Part shown: positions 37,192-45,733 of the stretch, one piece after another | Layout: each line of letters opens with the position of its first letter | How positions within the stretch are numbered: the first letter of the stretch is position 1 | From: an uncultured Bacteroidota bacterium | GTDB lineage: Bacteria; Bacteroidota; Bacteroidia; Flavobacteriales; Flavobacteriaceae | DNA: 64,000 nt | Assembly: GCA_902581145.1 (NCBI GenBank) | Contig: CACHNE010000009.1 | Location: 1 to 64,000, forward strand | Direction: 5' to 3' | Notes under the pieces: generated by a model | What the model was told of the DNA's origin: nothing | The model's database searches: none | Seen by the model: only the letters and a program-made list of their open reading frames with translations | Made by a program: the position numbers and the translations under genes

Positions 37192-38269
37192 TTTTTCTTT
37201 CAATTCTTTTAGATAAATTAGTTAAAATTTCATAAGAAATTGAACCAACAGATTTAGCAAAATCTTCTGCGTTAAATTTGGAATCAAAGAAAGTGACTTT
37301 ATCACCTTCATCACAGTTTATACCCGTAATATTCACCATTAATACATCCATACAAATATCTCCTACAACTTCAGCTTTCTTATCTCCTATCATAATATGT
37401 ATATTTTTAGAAAATGACCTACTAATTCCATCTGCATGTCCAATTGGAATAACAGCAATTTTAGTATCTTCTTTGCAGAAAAAAGACCTATTATATCCGA
37501 CTGAGTCTCCCTTATTACAATGTATAATTTGAGCAATAACTGATTTTAAAGAATGTACTGGCAAAAGCTCTTTATTTAAATAATTATTATATCCGTATAA
37601 TCCTATTCCAGCTCGAACCATATCAAATTCACAATCGGGGTAATTAAAAATACCTGAGGTGTTTGACATATGTAAAATGGGCTTGTAAGAAATTTGAGAT
37701 TTTATTTCAGATGAAATTTTTTTAAATAAATTAATTTGAGAATTGGTAAATTTTGTTTCATTCAAATCATCTGTAGCAGCTAGATGAGAATAGATGCCTG
37801 CAAGTTTAATTGGTTTGCATTTTTTTATTTTTTCAATAGCATCATTAATTTGATACTCGCTAAACCCAACTCTGTTTAAACCTGTATTTATTTTAAAATG
37901 ACAGAAGCATTTCTTTATCTCCTTTTTATTAACGTAATCAACGAAATTTTCAAGAAAGTAAATAGAGTAAAGACTTGCTTCGAGATTGTAATTAATAATG
38001 TTTTTTATTGATTCAACTTGTGGTAGGAGCACTAATATTGGGGTTTTAATTCCCGCCTTTCTAAGATCTATTCCTTCACTTGTAAAAGCAACAGCAAAAT
38101 AGTCAACTCCAATCGATTCTAATTTTTTTGCTATTTCAACGCTATCAGATCCGTAACCACCAGCCTTTACAACAGCCATAAACTTTGTAGATGGTTTTAA
38201 TTTGGAAGAAATTACATTGAAGTTGTGCTCAAGCGCATTAAGATCAATCTCTAAAACAGTTTTTTTCAA
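37178..38269 (-). CDS. alr: Alanine racemase
   Basis: This 363-residue PLP enzyme makes D-alanine for peptidoglycan. The PLP lysine is Lys35 in MAVVKAGGYG, where most family members have KANAYGHG, a variant substitution of the loop. The second catalytic Tyr is Tyr259 in SVGYNRSF. GIYSHLAATDD, MVRAGIGLYGYN and VVGDICMDVLMV are also family motifs. The start is a TTG at 38269 overlapping the tdk stop as TTGA. Its 3' end overlaps the dikinase-like gene by 14 bases on the opposite strand. Unlike some flavobacteria it is not fused to MurF. Confidence 0.95.
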   Translation of the reverse strand: MKKTVLEIDLNALEHNFNVISSKLKPSTKFMAVVKAGGYGSDSVEIAKKLESIGVDYFAVAFTSEGIDLRKAGIKTPILVLLPQVESIKNIINYNLEASLYSIYFLENFVDYVNKKEIKKCFCHFKINTGLNRVGFSEYQINDAIEKIKKCKPIKLAGIYSHLAATDDLNETKFTNSQINLFKKISSEIKSQISYKPILHMSNTSGIFNYPDCEFDMVRAGIGLYGYNNYLNKELLPVHSLKSVIAQIIHCNKGDSVGYNRSFFCKEDTKIAVIPIGHADGISRSFSKNIHIMIGDKKAEVVGDICMDVLMVNITGINCDEGDKVTFFDSKFNAEDFAKSVGSISYEILTNLSKRIERKIIEL

Positions 38270-38856
38270 CCCTTACTTTTTTTATTCTTTTTTTTAAAAT
38301 AAGCAGCTCTACTCAAAGGCATGTACTCATCGCCCTTTCCAAGCAGGATTCTTTTTTTACTTTTTGTTTTTCTATAACTATACTGAGCAAGACCACCCGT
38401 CTTAGGACATATTGCATGTACCTTGGTTACGTATTCTGCGGTTGCCATTAAGTTTGCCATATTTTTAAACGGAACGCCCTTATAATCCATATCAAGTCCA
38501 GCAACAATCACCCTGACCCCATGATTTGCTAGGCTATTACATACCTCTACAATTTCATCGTCGAAGAACTGCGCTTCATCAATTCCAACAACTTTAAAGT
38601 CTTTCAAAATTTTGTAGATTTCAGATGCACGCTTTATTGTTTTACAATCAATAGTTGTGTCGTCGTGAGAAACTACGGTGTCTTTTTTGTCTCTTTTATC
38701 AACTGTGGGTTTAAAAATAATTACATCTAAATTTGCATATTTTGCTCTACGAATCCTTCTTATTAATTCCTCAGTTTTTCCAGAAAACATTGAACCACAA
38801 ACAACCTCAATCCATCCTGTTTGTTTGTCAAAGTTTAAAGTATTTTCAAGAAACAT
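38266..38856 (-). CDS. tdk: Thymidine kinase
   Basis: This 196-residue type II thymidine kinase phosphorylates thymidine in nucleotide salvage. It has the P-loop CGSMFSGKTEELIRR, the VVGIDEAQFFDD Walker B/lid motif, and VIVAGLDMDYKG. The usual zinc ribbon is reduced: VHAICPKTGGLAQYSYR keeps only one of the expected Cys positions. The ATG at 38856 opens the gene, and its stop overlaps the alr start. The two genes are probably co-transcribed. Confidence 0.95.
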   Translation of the reverse strand: MFLENTLNFDKQTGWIEVVCGSMFSGKTEELIRRIRRAKYANLDVIIFKPTVDKRDKKDTVVSHDDTTIDCKTIKRASEIYKILKDFKVVGIDEAQFFDDEIVEVCNSLANHGVRVIVAGLDMDYKGVPFKNMANLMATAEYVTKVHAICPKTGGLAQYSYRKTKSKKRILLGKGDEYMPLSRAAYFKKKNKKSKG

Positions 38857-38969
38857 TTTGTAAATTTAAAAAGTTGATAGCTTTATTGGTTCTCAAAATT
38901 GAATCGAATAAATTTAGTAAAAAACAAGCTGATATTAACTCAACTTAAATTTAATTTAAAGATTTTTTT

Positions 38970-39638
38970 ATGAGCAAGCTGTTCGTTGTACCAACCCCAA
39001 TAGGAAATCTGGGAGATATCACTTTAAGATCTATCGAAGTATTAAAATCTGCAGATCTTATTTTAGCTGAAGACACAAGAACTTCATCCAAACTATTAAA
39101 ACATTATGATATTGACACGCCTGTAGAATCTTTTCATATGCATAACGAGCATAAAAAACTAGAATCTATAATTAATAAACTAAGAAGTGATTCTGAAATT
39201 GCTTTAATCTCTGATGCAGGAACACCAGGAATATCCGACCCTGGTTTTTTACTTGTTCGTGAATGCATAAATAATGAAGTTGAGGTCGAGTGTTTACCCG
39301 GGCCAACAGCCTTTGTGCCAGCCTTATTATCTTCGGGATTGCCTTGTGATAGATTTTCTTTTGAAGGGTTTTTGCCAGTTAAAAAAGGAAGAACAAAACG
39401 ATTGAAAGAGCTATCTACTGAAACAAAGACCATGGTTTTTTATGAGTCTCCTCATAGAATTTTAAAAACGCTAAATGATTTATCAAATTACTTTGATATT
39501 GAAAGTCAAATCAGCGTTTCTCGTGAGCTGACAAAATTATATGAGGAAACATTTAGAGGTACAATTAAAGGATCAGTTGAGCATTTTGAAAAAAATAAAA
39601 CGAAGGGAGAATTTGTAATTGTCCTTTCACCAAAATAA
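38970..39638 (+). CDS. rsmI: 16S rRNA (cytidine-1402-2'-O)-methyltransferase
   Basis: This 222-residue SAM methyltransferase of the tetrapyrrole methylase fold starts LFVVPTPIGNLGDITLRSIEVLK. Family motifs are ILAEDTRTSSKLLKHY, ISDAGTPGISDPG, CLPGPTAFVPAL and FYESPHRILKTL. RsmI methylates C1402 in the decoding centre of the ribosome. It lies upstream of an OsmC gene with a 4-base gap, so both may share a transcript. Confidence 0.96.
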   Translation: MSKLFVVPTPIGNLGDITLRSIEVLKSADLILAEDTRTSSKLLKHYDIDTPVESFHMHNEHKKLESIINKLRSDSEIALISDAGTPGISDPGFLLVRECINNEVEVECLPGPTAFVPALLSSGLPCDRFSFEGFLPVKKGRTKRLKELSTETKTMVFYESPHRILKTLNDLSNYFDIESQISVSRELTKLYEETFRGTIKGSVEHFEKNKTKGEFVIVLSPK

Positions 39639-39642
39639 AAAT

Positions 39643-40059
39643 ATGGATACAAATACAGTTATTACAAATTGGAAAAAGGGAACTACAGAATTCGAATGCA
39701 TTAATCCAAACGGAGTTTCTACTATTCTTGGAACGAGTGCTGATGTAGAGGAAAAGATAGCTTCACCAAAGGCAATCATGCTTGGTTCGCTTGCTGTTTG
39801 CTCAGGTCTTGACGTGGTGGCAATACTTAAAAAAATGAGAGTTGAGCTTGATGATTTTAAGATTAACACTACAGCTTCATTAACGGATGATCACCCCAGG
39901 TTTTATAATGAGGTCACTGTAGAATATCATTTTTTTGGGCAAGACTTAGATAAAGAGAAAATAGAAAAAGCGGTTGATCTATCTGTGACAAGATACTGCG
40001 GTGTAATGGAAATGTTCAGAGGCTTTTCAAAAGTAAAAACGGAAATAAAATACAACTAG
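39643..40059 (+). CDS. OsmC-family protein
   Basis: This 138-residue protein has the OsmC fold with two Cys, in LAVCSGLDVVAILKK and TRYCGVMEMF, where Ohr/OsmC peroxidases carry the reactive pair. These enzymes reduce organic hydroperoxides, although some members lack activity. The ATG at 39643 is preferred, because a longer frame at 39619 would overlap the end of rsmI and has no family match. It follows rsmI closely. Confidence 0.88.
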   Translation: MDTNTVITNWKKGTTEFECINPNGVSTILGTSADVEEKIASPKAIMLGSLAVCSGLDVVAILKKMRVELDDFKINTTASLTDDHPRFYNEVTVEYHFFGQDLDKEKIEKAVDLSVTRYCGVMEMFRGFSKVKTEIKYN

Positions 40060-40061
40060 AA

Positions 40062-40841
40062 TTGTTAGCTGAAATTCATAAACATATTAATGATAGCAGA
40101 ATTAGTTTTGACGAAGTGGAGCACAATTATTTTATTGACGGACAGAAAGCAAAATTTTCCGTTACTGAAATTATAAATAAGTTTTTTCCTGAATTTGATT
40201 CTGCATATTGGGCAGAGCGCAAAGCAATCGAAAAACTAAATCAAGACCATGTTGAATATGATTCCGAGGTGCTAGAAGCAACAATCAAACAAATACTTGA
40301 AGGATGGGAGAAAAAGAGAATTGACGCAGCATCAAAAGGCACCATATTACACGAGAAGATTGAAGATTTTTATAATGAAAAATATCACGAGGATTACCCC
40401 CCGGAATTTGACTTTTTCAAAAACTTTCATAATAAATATAAAAAACTTAAACCTTATAGAACGGAGTGGAGAATTTTTGACGACAGCCTTTCATTAGCAG
40501 GCACTGTAGACATGGTTTATCAAAAAGAAAACGGCGAACTGTTTATTTTTGATTGGAAAAGAACCTCAAAATTAATTGATCAAAACAATCAGCCGATTCT
40601 TAAAGACTTCAATTATGGTCGTGATGGTTTGTCTCATATTTCTGACAATAGTTTTAACAGATATGCACTTCAGCAAAATGTATATAAGTTCATTCTTGAA
40701 AAATATTATGACAAGAAAATAAGTTCAATGAACTTACTGGTGTTACACCCAAACTATACTAACTACGTCCATTTAAAATTACCAGAAATGAAAAAAGAGG
40801 CAGCATTTTTGATTGAACAAGCTAAAGAATTAAATAAGTAA
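40062..40841 (+). CDS. PD-(D/E)XK superfamily nuclease-like protein
   Basis: This 259-residue protein has the PD-(D/E)XK pattern of RecB-type nucleases: a GTILHEKIEDFY His helix, GTVDMVY with Asp150, FIFDWKRT with Asp164 and Lys166, and a helix LQQNVYKFILEKYY. These residues would bind the metal. The start is TTG at 40062, 2 bases after the OsmC stop. No helicase is adjacent, so it is a stand-alone nuclease domain of unknown role, possibly in DNA repair. The downstream MFS gene starts 1 base after it. Confidence 0.75.
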   Translation: MLAEIHKHINDSRISFDEVEHNYFIDGQKAKFSVTEIINKFFPEFDSAYWAERKAIEKLNQDHVEYDSEVLEATIKQILEGWEKKRIDAASKGTILHEKIEDFYNEKYHEDYPPEFDFFKNFHNKYKKLKPYRTEWRIFDDSLSLAGTVDMVYQKENGELFIFDWKRTSKLIDQNNQPILKDFNYGRDGLSHISDNSFNRYALQQNVYKFILEKYYDKKISSMNLLVLHPNYTNYVHLKLPEMKKEAAFLIEQAKELNK

Positions 40842-40842
40842 T

Positions 40843-42105
40843 TTGGAAGAAAAGCTTGACCCGTATGCAGCATTAAGATTTAAGGAATTTAACTTTTTCC
40901 TTGTGATAAGGTTTATTCTAGTCTTTGGTTGGTCCATGCAGTTTATTATTGTTGAGTGGGAGGTTTATAGTCTTACAAAAGACCCTTTGTCATTGGGCTT
41001 AATTGGTTTGGTAGAGGTTATCCCTGCAATTTCCACAGCTCTATTTGCGGGACATATTGTTGATCAACGAGAAAAGAAAATGCTATTTGTTCAATGCATC
41101 ACCGCCTTTTTACTGGTTGCTGTGGGATATTATTTTATAACTAGCCCCTATGCTTATGAAAATTATGAAAACTCTAAAATCTTAATTGGGATCTATATAT
41201 TAGTATTTATTGGTGGATTTGTAAGAGCTTTTATTGGACCAACAATTTTTTCTTTAGTTGCTCTTATTGTTCCAAAACGTGTTTATCCAAATGCCGCCAC
41301 ATGGAGTAGCTCAACCTGGCAATTAGCAGTAGTTTTAGGGCCTGCCTTTGCAGGATTTTCTATTGCGTGGATTGGAGTTCACAACTCAATGGGAATAGTA
41401 TTAGGAGCAATAATTATTGGATTATTTTTGATCGGTTTTATAAAGAAAAAGCCAATTCTTAATCCTAAAATTGGAGAGCCAATTTTTCAAAGCCTTAAGG
41501 CTGGATTAAATTTTGTATATAAAACCAAATCTATACTAGTTGCATTAACCCTTGACATGGTTGCCGTTTTATTTGGAGGCGCTATTGCGCTACTACCAAT
41601 CTACGCACAAGATATTTTAAATGTAGGTTCTGAAGGTTTCGGAATTCTTAGAGCAGCCCCGGCTGTTGGCTCGGTTTTAATGATGGTAGCCTCGGCTCAT
41701 ATTCCCCTTACTAGAAATGCTGGTAAGAAGTTGCTCTTTGCTATATTCTGTTTTGGAATATCAATAATAGTATTTGGGGTTTCTGACATATTTTGGCTAT
41801 CGGTATTTGCTCTGTTTATGTATGGACTGACCGATGGAGTTTCAATGATTATTAGACAAACTATTTTACAGTTAAAAACACCGGACGAATTTAGAGGAAG
41901 AGTTGCTTCTGTGAACTCAATTTTTGTTGGTTCATCGAACGAACTTGGCGCCTTTGAAAGTGGAGCAACGGCAAAATTAATGGGAACCGTTCCTGCTGTT
42001 GTATTTGGAGGTGTGATGACAATATTGACAGTTGGATTTACAGCAATTAAATTTCCAACATTTAGAAAATTAGATTTAACTAAAGACATGAATGAAAACA
42101 CATAA
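40843..42105 (+). CDS. MFS transporter
   Basis: This 420-residue protein has about twelve membrane segments and the MFS loop motif GHIVDQREKKM between helices 2 and 3. The second half has a similar arrangement, with PDEFRGRVASVNSIFVGSSNELG near helix 10, as in the major facilitator 3/enterobactin exporter-like group. The substrate is unknown. The start is TTG at 40843, 1 base after the nuclease gene. It overlaps the following TonB receptor gene by 14 bases, so both are probably translated from one mRNA. Confidence 0.9.
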   Translation: MEEKLDPYAALRFKEFNFFLVIRFILVFGWSMQFIIVEWEVYSLTKDPLSLGLIGLVEVIPAISTALFAGHIVDQREKKMLFVQCITAFLLVAVGYYFITSPYAYENYENSKILIGIYILVFIGGFVRAFIGPTIFSLVALIVPKRVYPNAATWSSSTWQLAVVLGPAFAGFSIAWIGVHNSMGIVLGAIIIGLFLIGFIKKKPILNPKIGEPIFQSLKAGLNFVYKTKSILVALTLDMVAVLFGGAIALLPIYAQDILNVGSEGFGILRAAPAVGSVLMMVASAHIPLTRNAGKKLLFAIFCFGISIIVFGVSDIFWLSVFALFMYGLTDGVSMIIRQTILQLKTPDEFRGRVASVNSIFVGSSNELGAFESGATAKLMGTVPAVVFGGVMTILTVGFTAIKFPTFRKLDLTKDMNENT

Positions 42106-44077
42106 GCTACTATCATTAAGTGCGTTATTATTTTTGCAAACCAATCTATTTGCTATACAATTAGACACCTTAAATTTAGATGAGGTCATGCTAAAGAGCG
42201 CGTTAATTAATCAGGCTAATCCAGCACTTACTGTTTCAGAAATTTCATATGATGAATATGGAATTAGAGCTGTGAATTTTCAAGATGCAATAGATTTTTC
42301 TGCTGGACTTTGGATTACAAACAGTGAAAATCAAGCACAAGATAATCGAATGGTAATAAGGGGGTTTGGCGCCCGCTCAGCTTTTGGAATTAGAGGCCTA
42401 AAAATTATTCTAGACGGGGTGCCACTAACGACTCCGGATGGTCAATCACAGGTAGATAACATCCCTTTTCAGCTAATTGAGAATGTTGAGATTATGAAAA
42501 GTCTATCATCCACAAGATATGGAAATGCATCGGGGGGAGTAGTTATTATTAACACTTTTTCTAATCTTGCTGACAAGTATATTGTGGAGGCTGGTTATGG
42601 AAGTTATGGTTATAAAAATATCAAAGGAACATACTCAACAAATAGTGAAAAGTCATCCACTATTTTAAATATTTCTAAGGTCGAGAGTAATGGATACAGA
42701 GACCATAGCAGTTACCTAAACAAGTCCTTATTTTTTAAGCACTCAAGGAAGCTACAAAACATGAATTTGAAATTCAATTTGCTTTATTTTGATAGCCCGT
42801 ACGCTTTTGACCCAGGAGGGTTAAATATTGAATCAGTTGAAGAAAACAGATCACAAGCAAGAGATAGAAATATACTTTACAATTCGCAAGAATCAATCAA
42901 ACAAATTCAAACAGGAGTAGTTTTAGATTGGGATACAAAACTAGGTGAGGTTAAATCAAATGTATATTACAGTAATAGAGATTTTGTTGGACTACTACCA
43001 TTTACAAACGGGGGCTATGTTGAATTAAACAGAGATTTTTCTGGAGCAGAAATAAGTATTAAAGACAAATTTCAGAATTTTGAATGGATAGTCGGAACGT
43101 CAATTCAAGATCAGAAAGATTACAGAAGAAGATTTGAAAACAATGAAGGAGAAAAGGGTGCTATAACACTTGATCAGATTGAGTCTTTTAGTTCTTATGG
43201 AGCTTTTGCTCTTGCGTCATATAACAAAGAAAATTATAGTATTCAATCAGGTGTAAGATTTGATCTACACGAAATTTCATTAGATGATAATGTTGGAATC
43301 GATCAACAATATGTTGAGTATTCTAAATCACTCAAAGCATTTTCGCCTAATGTTGGATTTATTTACAACTTAAATAAAAAGGATGAAGTTTATATAAATT
43401 ATGGTAAATCTTATGAAACACCATCATTAAGTGAGCTCTCAGCAAATCCAAACGGCGTAGGATTCAATGGAGATTTAAATCCAATGAATTCAAGCGGCTT
43501 TGATTTAGGTTTTAGAAATAAGTCACAAAATTTATCGTACAGTATTACAGCATTTTATATTAATACAAAAGATGAGATAGTTCGTTACGAATTAGAAGGC
43601 TTTGAGGGTATGAATTTCTACAGAAACCTAGGCACGTCAAAAAGGATTGGTACAGAGATAGAGGTAAGCTATAATTTAGGAAATTCAGGGGTGTTAAATG
43701 CATCATATACCCAAGCTAAATATGAATTTAAAAATCAAGAAGTTAGCGGAGATCTTCCTGGAATTCCAAAATCTAATTTTGCTCTTGAGTGGCTTTATGG
43801 ATACAAGGATTTTGATTTAAAACTGGACTTAAAATATGTAAATTCATTATATGCAGATAATAATAATGAAGTAAAGGTTCCTTCGCATTTACTCTCAAAT
43901 ATTGCCCTAAAAAACAAATTTAATTTAAAAGGGTTTTTCCTAGAAGTTGGTTTACACGTAAGAAACCTACTCGATGAAAAATACTATGATAATATTAGAA
44001 CCAATGCATTTGGTAACAGGTTTTATGAACCCGCTTCACTTAGAAGTTTCATCCTTTCAATTAAAACTACATTTTAA
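42092..44077 (+). CDS. TonB-dependent outer-membrane receptor
   Basis: This 661-residue receptor has a signal peptide (residues 1-22) and a plug domain: LNLDEVMLKSALINQ, MVIRGFGARSAFGIRGLKIILDGVPLTTPDGQSQ is split by the typical turns, and VEIMKSLSSTRYGNASGG follows. A 22-strand beta barrel ends with LRSFILSIKTTF, whose terminal Phe is the usual barrel signature. There is no carboxypeptidase-like N-terminal extension, so it is not SusC-like. The layout is that of siderophore or small-ligand receptors. The MFS exporter upstream overlaps it by 14 bases and the small protein downstream by 1 base, so transport of a metal chelate is possible. Confidence 0.9.
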   Translation: MKTHKLLSLSALLFLQTNLFAIQLDTLNLDEVMLKSALINQANPALTVSEISYDEYGIRAVNFQDAIDFSAGLWITNSENQAQDNRMVIRGFGARSAFGIRGLKIILDGVPLTTPDGQSQVDNIPFQLIENVEIMKSLSSTRYGNASGGVVIINTFSNLADKYIVEAGYGSYGYKNIKGTYSTNSEKSSTILNISKVESNGYRDHSSYLNKSLFFKHSRKLQNMNLKFNLLYFDSPYAFDPGGLNIESVEENRSQARDRNILYNSQESIKQIQTGVVLDWDTKLGEVKSNVYYSNRDFVGLLPFTNGGYVELNRDFSGAEISIKDKFQNFEWIVGTSIQDQKDYRRRFENNEGEKGAITLDQIESFSSYGAFALASYNKENYSIQSGVRFDLHEISLDDNVGIDQQYVEYSKSLKAFSPNVGFIYNLNKKDEVYINYGKSYETPSLSELSANPNGVGFNGDLNPMNSSGFDLGFRNKSQNLSYSITAFYINTKDEIVRYELEGFEGMNFYRNLGTSKRIGTEIEVSYNLGNSGVLNASYTQAKYEFKNQEVSGDLPGIPKSNFALEWLYGYKDFDLKLDLKYVNSLYADNNNEVKVPSHLLSNIALKNKFNLKGFFLEVGLHVRNLLDEKYYDNIRTNAFGNRFYEPASLRSFILSIKTTF

Positions 44078-44460
44078 TGAGACTAATTATTTTTTTTATT
44101 TGGCTTTTTACAGCGCTTTCTATTGCACAAGAAAAACCAGAAATGGAAGTCTATATTAAAAATAATAATATGCAGAAAGGGTATAGAACTTTGACAACAA
44201 TCTTTACTGACTCTTTGGTTTTCAAAAAAAAATTTAAGGATAGTAATTATAGTTTAGATTATGTTCTTAGATACTATTATGCTACTGCGATAGATCTAGG
44301 GTGTGATAAAAATGAACTAATAAGTATGAGCGGTCTCGTGTTTCCCATTAAGTCTGTAAAACCAGATGAAATTGTGGAAGAGGTTATGTCTTTAATTGGC
44401 AACATGTATTATGGAAGAAAAGAGGATAAAGATTTTAAAAGAAAGATTCAGAAAAATTAA
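44077..44460 (+). CDS. Small exported protein of unknown function
   Basis: This 127-residue protein has an N-terminal signal peptide (MRLIIFFIWLFTALSIAQ) and a mature part without recognised domains. The mature part has one Cys (LGCDKNE), is Lys and Asp rich at the C-terminus, and lacks a lipobox. Its ATG overlaps the TAA of the TonB receptor gene (TAATG), so it is translationally coupled to it. It may be a periplasmic accessory to that receptor. It overlaps the convergent lpxH-like gene by 4 bases. Confidence 0.65.
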   Translation: MRLIIFFIWLFTALSIAQEKPEMEVYIKNNNMQKGYRTLTTIFTDSLVFKKKFKDSNYSLDYVLRYYYATAIDLGCDKNELISMSGLVFPIKSVKPDEIVEEVMSLIGNMYYGRKEDKDFKRKIQKN

Positions 44461-45212
44461 TCTTTATACCTTTTCAGGCTTAGCTTATTGCCGTCAAACT
44501 CGGCATAGGTAAAATTTGTAATCCAGTCCCCAAGATTAATGTATTTAGATTCTGAGTTTAAATTTAATTCAACTGGAATGTGAGAGTGACCAAAAATGAA
44601 ATAGTCGTAATGCTTTGTTTCAAGTTTTTTTCTACAGTACTGGGTTAGCCACTGATTTTCAACATCACCAATATCTTTTTTCGCTGACATTAACTTTTTT
44701 TCTTTTGAAAGAAATTGACCAAGTTTGACCCCAATGTCAGGATGAACCAATCTAAAGCACCACTTAAAAAATCTATTTCCCGTAATGAATTTTTTCATCA
44801 ATTTGTAAGAAGTATCACCAGGCCCTAAACCGTCTCCATGACCAATGAAAAAACTCTTTTCGTTAATCTTAAATTGTTGAGGTTCAGTAATCACTTTTAC
44901 TCCAAGCTCTAATTGAAAATAGTCCCTAACCCACATGTCGTGATTTCCAGTAAAGAAATATATCGGAATTCCAGAATCTGAAATCTCTGCTATTTTTCCT
45001 AAAACTCTTGTGAATCCTTTCGGTACAACCGTTTTGTATTCAAACCAAAAGTCAAACAAATCACCAAGAAGGTAAATTGAATGTGCATCAACTTTAATGG
45101 TGTCAAGCCATTTTACAAACTTTTTTTCACGGATTAGACTTGACCTAGAATCAGGAATTCCTAAATGGTTGTCAGATGCAAAATATATTTTCTTTCCTTC
45201 GGTTACTTTCAT
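44457..45212 (-). CDS. lpxH: UDP-2,3-diacylglucosamine diphosphatase-like metallophosphoesterase
   Basis: This 251-residue calcineurin-like phosphoesterase has the metal motifs FASDNHLG, LLGDLFDFWFE, FTGNHDMW, GHGDGLGPGD and FGHSHIP. This is the LpxH pattern, in which the enzyme cleaves UDP-diacylglucosamine to lipid X in lipid A synthesis. The first motif is DNH rather than DLH, an expected type of variation in Bacteroidota. The ATG is at 45212. It overlaps the small exported gene by 4 bases at its 3' end. Confidence 0.85.
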   Translation of the reverse strand: MKVTEGKKIYFASDNHLGIPDSRSSLIREKKFVKWLDTIKVDAHSIYLLGDLFDFWFEYKTVVPKGFTRVLGKIAEISDSGIPIYFFTGNHDMWVRDYFQLELGVKVITEPQQFKINEKSFFIGHGDGLGPGDTSYKLMKKFITGNRFFKWCFRLVHPDIGVKLGQFLSKEKKLMSAKKDIGDVENQWLTQYCRKKLETKHYDYFIFGHSHIPVELNLNSESKYINLGDWITNFTYAEFDGNKLSLKRYKD

Positions 45213-45241
45213 GACTTATTAAGCCAAAGATATATAAAAGA

Positions 45242-45691
45242 TTAATTGTCAGCAGCAAACCATTCTGAATATGAGGTTTCTGTTTCTTCTAGTTTAAGTG
45301 AGTGAAGTTTAATTTCAGCAGGTAGTTTTGAAGATATTCGTTTTGCAAAATCAATAATCATTTCTTCAATAGTAGGCTGATAGTCAGCTAAAATTACTTT
45401 ATGACCGTTCTTTATTAATTCATCAGCTAACTCTCTATGTGGTGAGTTTTTATTAAATATTACAGAATGGTCAAATTCATTTATTATTTCAGATTTTACA
45501 ATTTTTTTCAGATCGTCAAAATCCATTACCATTCCAAATTTTACATTAGATTTGTTAGTTATTGGTTCTCCAATAATAGTCACAAACAACTTATAATTAT
45601 GGCCATGTATATTTTTACATTTTCCGTCATAGCCATACAAAGCATGAGCAGCTTCAAATCTAAATTTTTTTGTAATTCTAATTTTTGACAT
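45242..45691 (-). CDS. queD: 6-carboxytetrahydropterin synthase (QueD/PTPS family)
   Basis: This 149-residue enzyme of the queuosine precursor pathway has three zinc-binding His residues: His16 in FEAAHALYG and His29 and His31 in NIHGHNYK. The catalytic Cys25 lies in GKCKNIHG. The C-terminal part includes FDHSVIFN and a terminal LEETETSYSEW, in which Glu binds the pterin. It is 29 bases upstream of the lpxH-like gene on the same strand. Confidence 0.93.
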   Translation of the reverse strand: MSKIRITKKFRFEAAHALYGYDGKCKNIHGHNYKLFVTIIGEPITNKSNVKFGMVMDFDDLKKIVKSEIINEFDHSVIFNKNSPHRELADELIKNGHKVILADYQPTIEEMIIDFAKRISSKLPAEIKLHSLKLEETETSYSEWFAADN

Positions 45692-45733
45692 TTAGCTATT
45701 TATTGAGCCCCAAATGTACATTTTTTATGAAAG

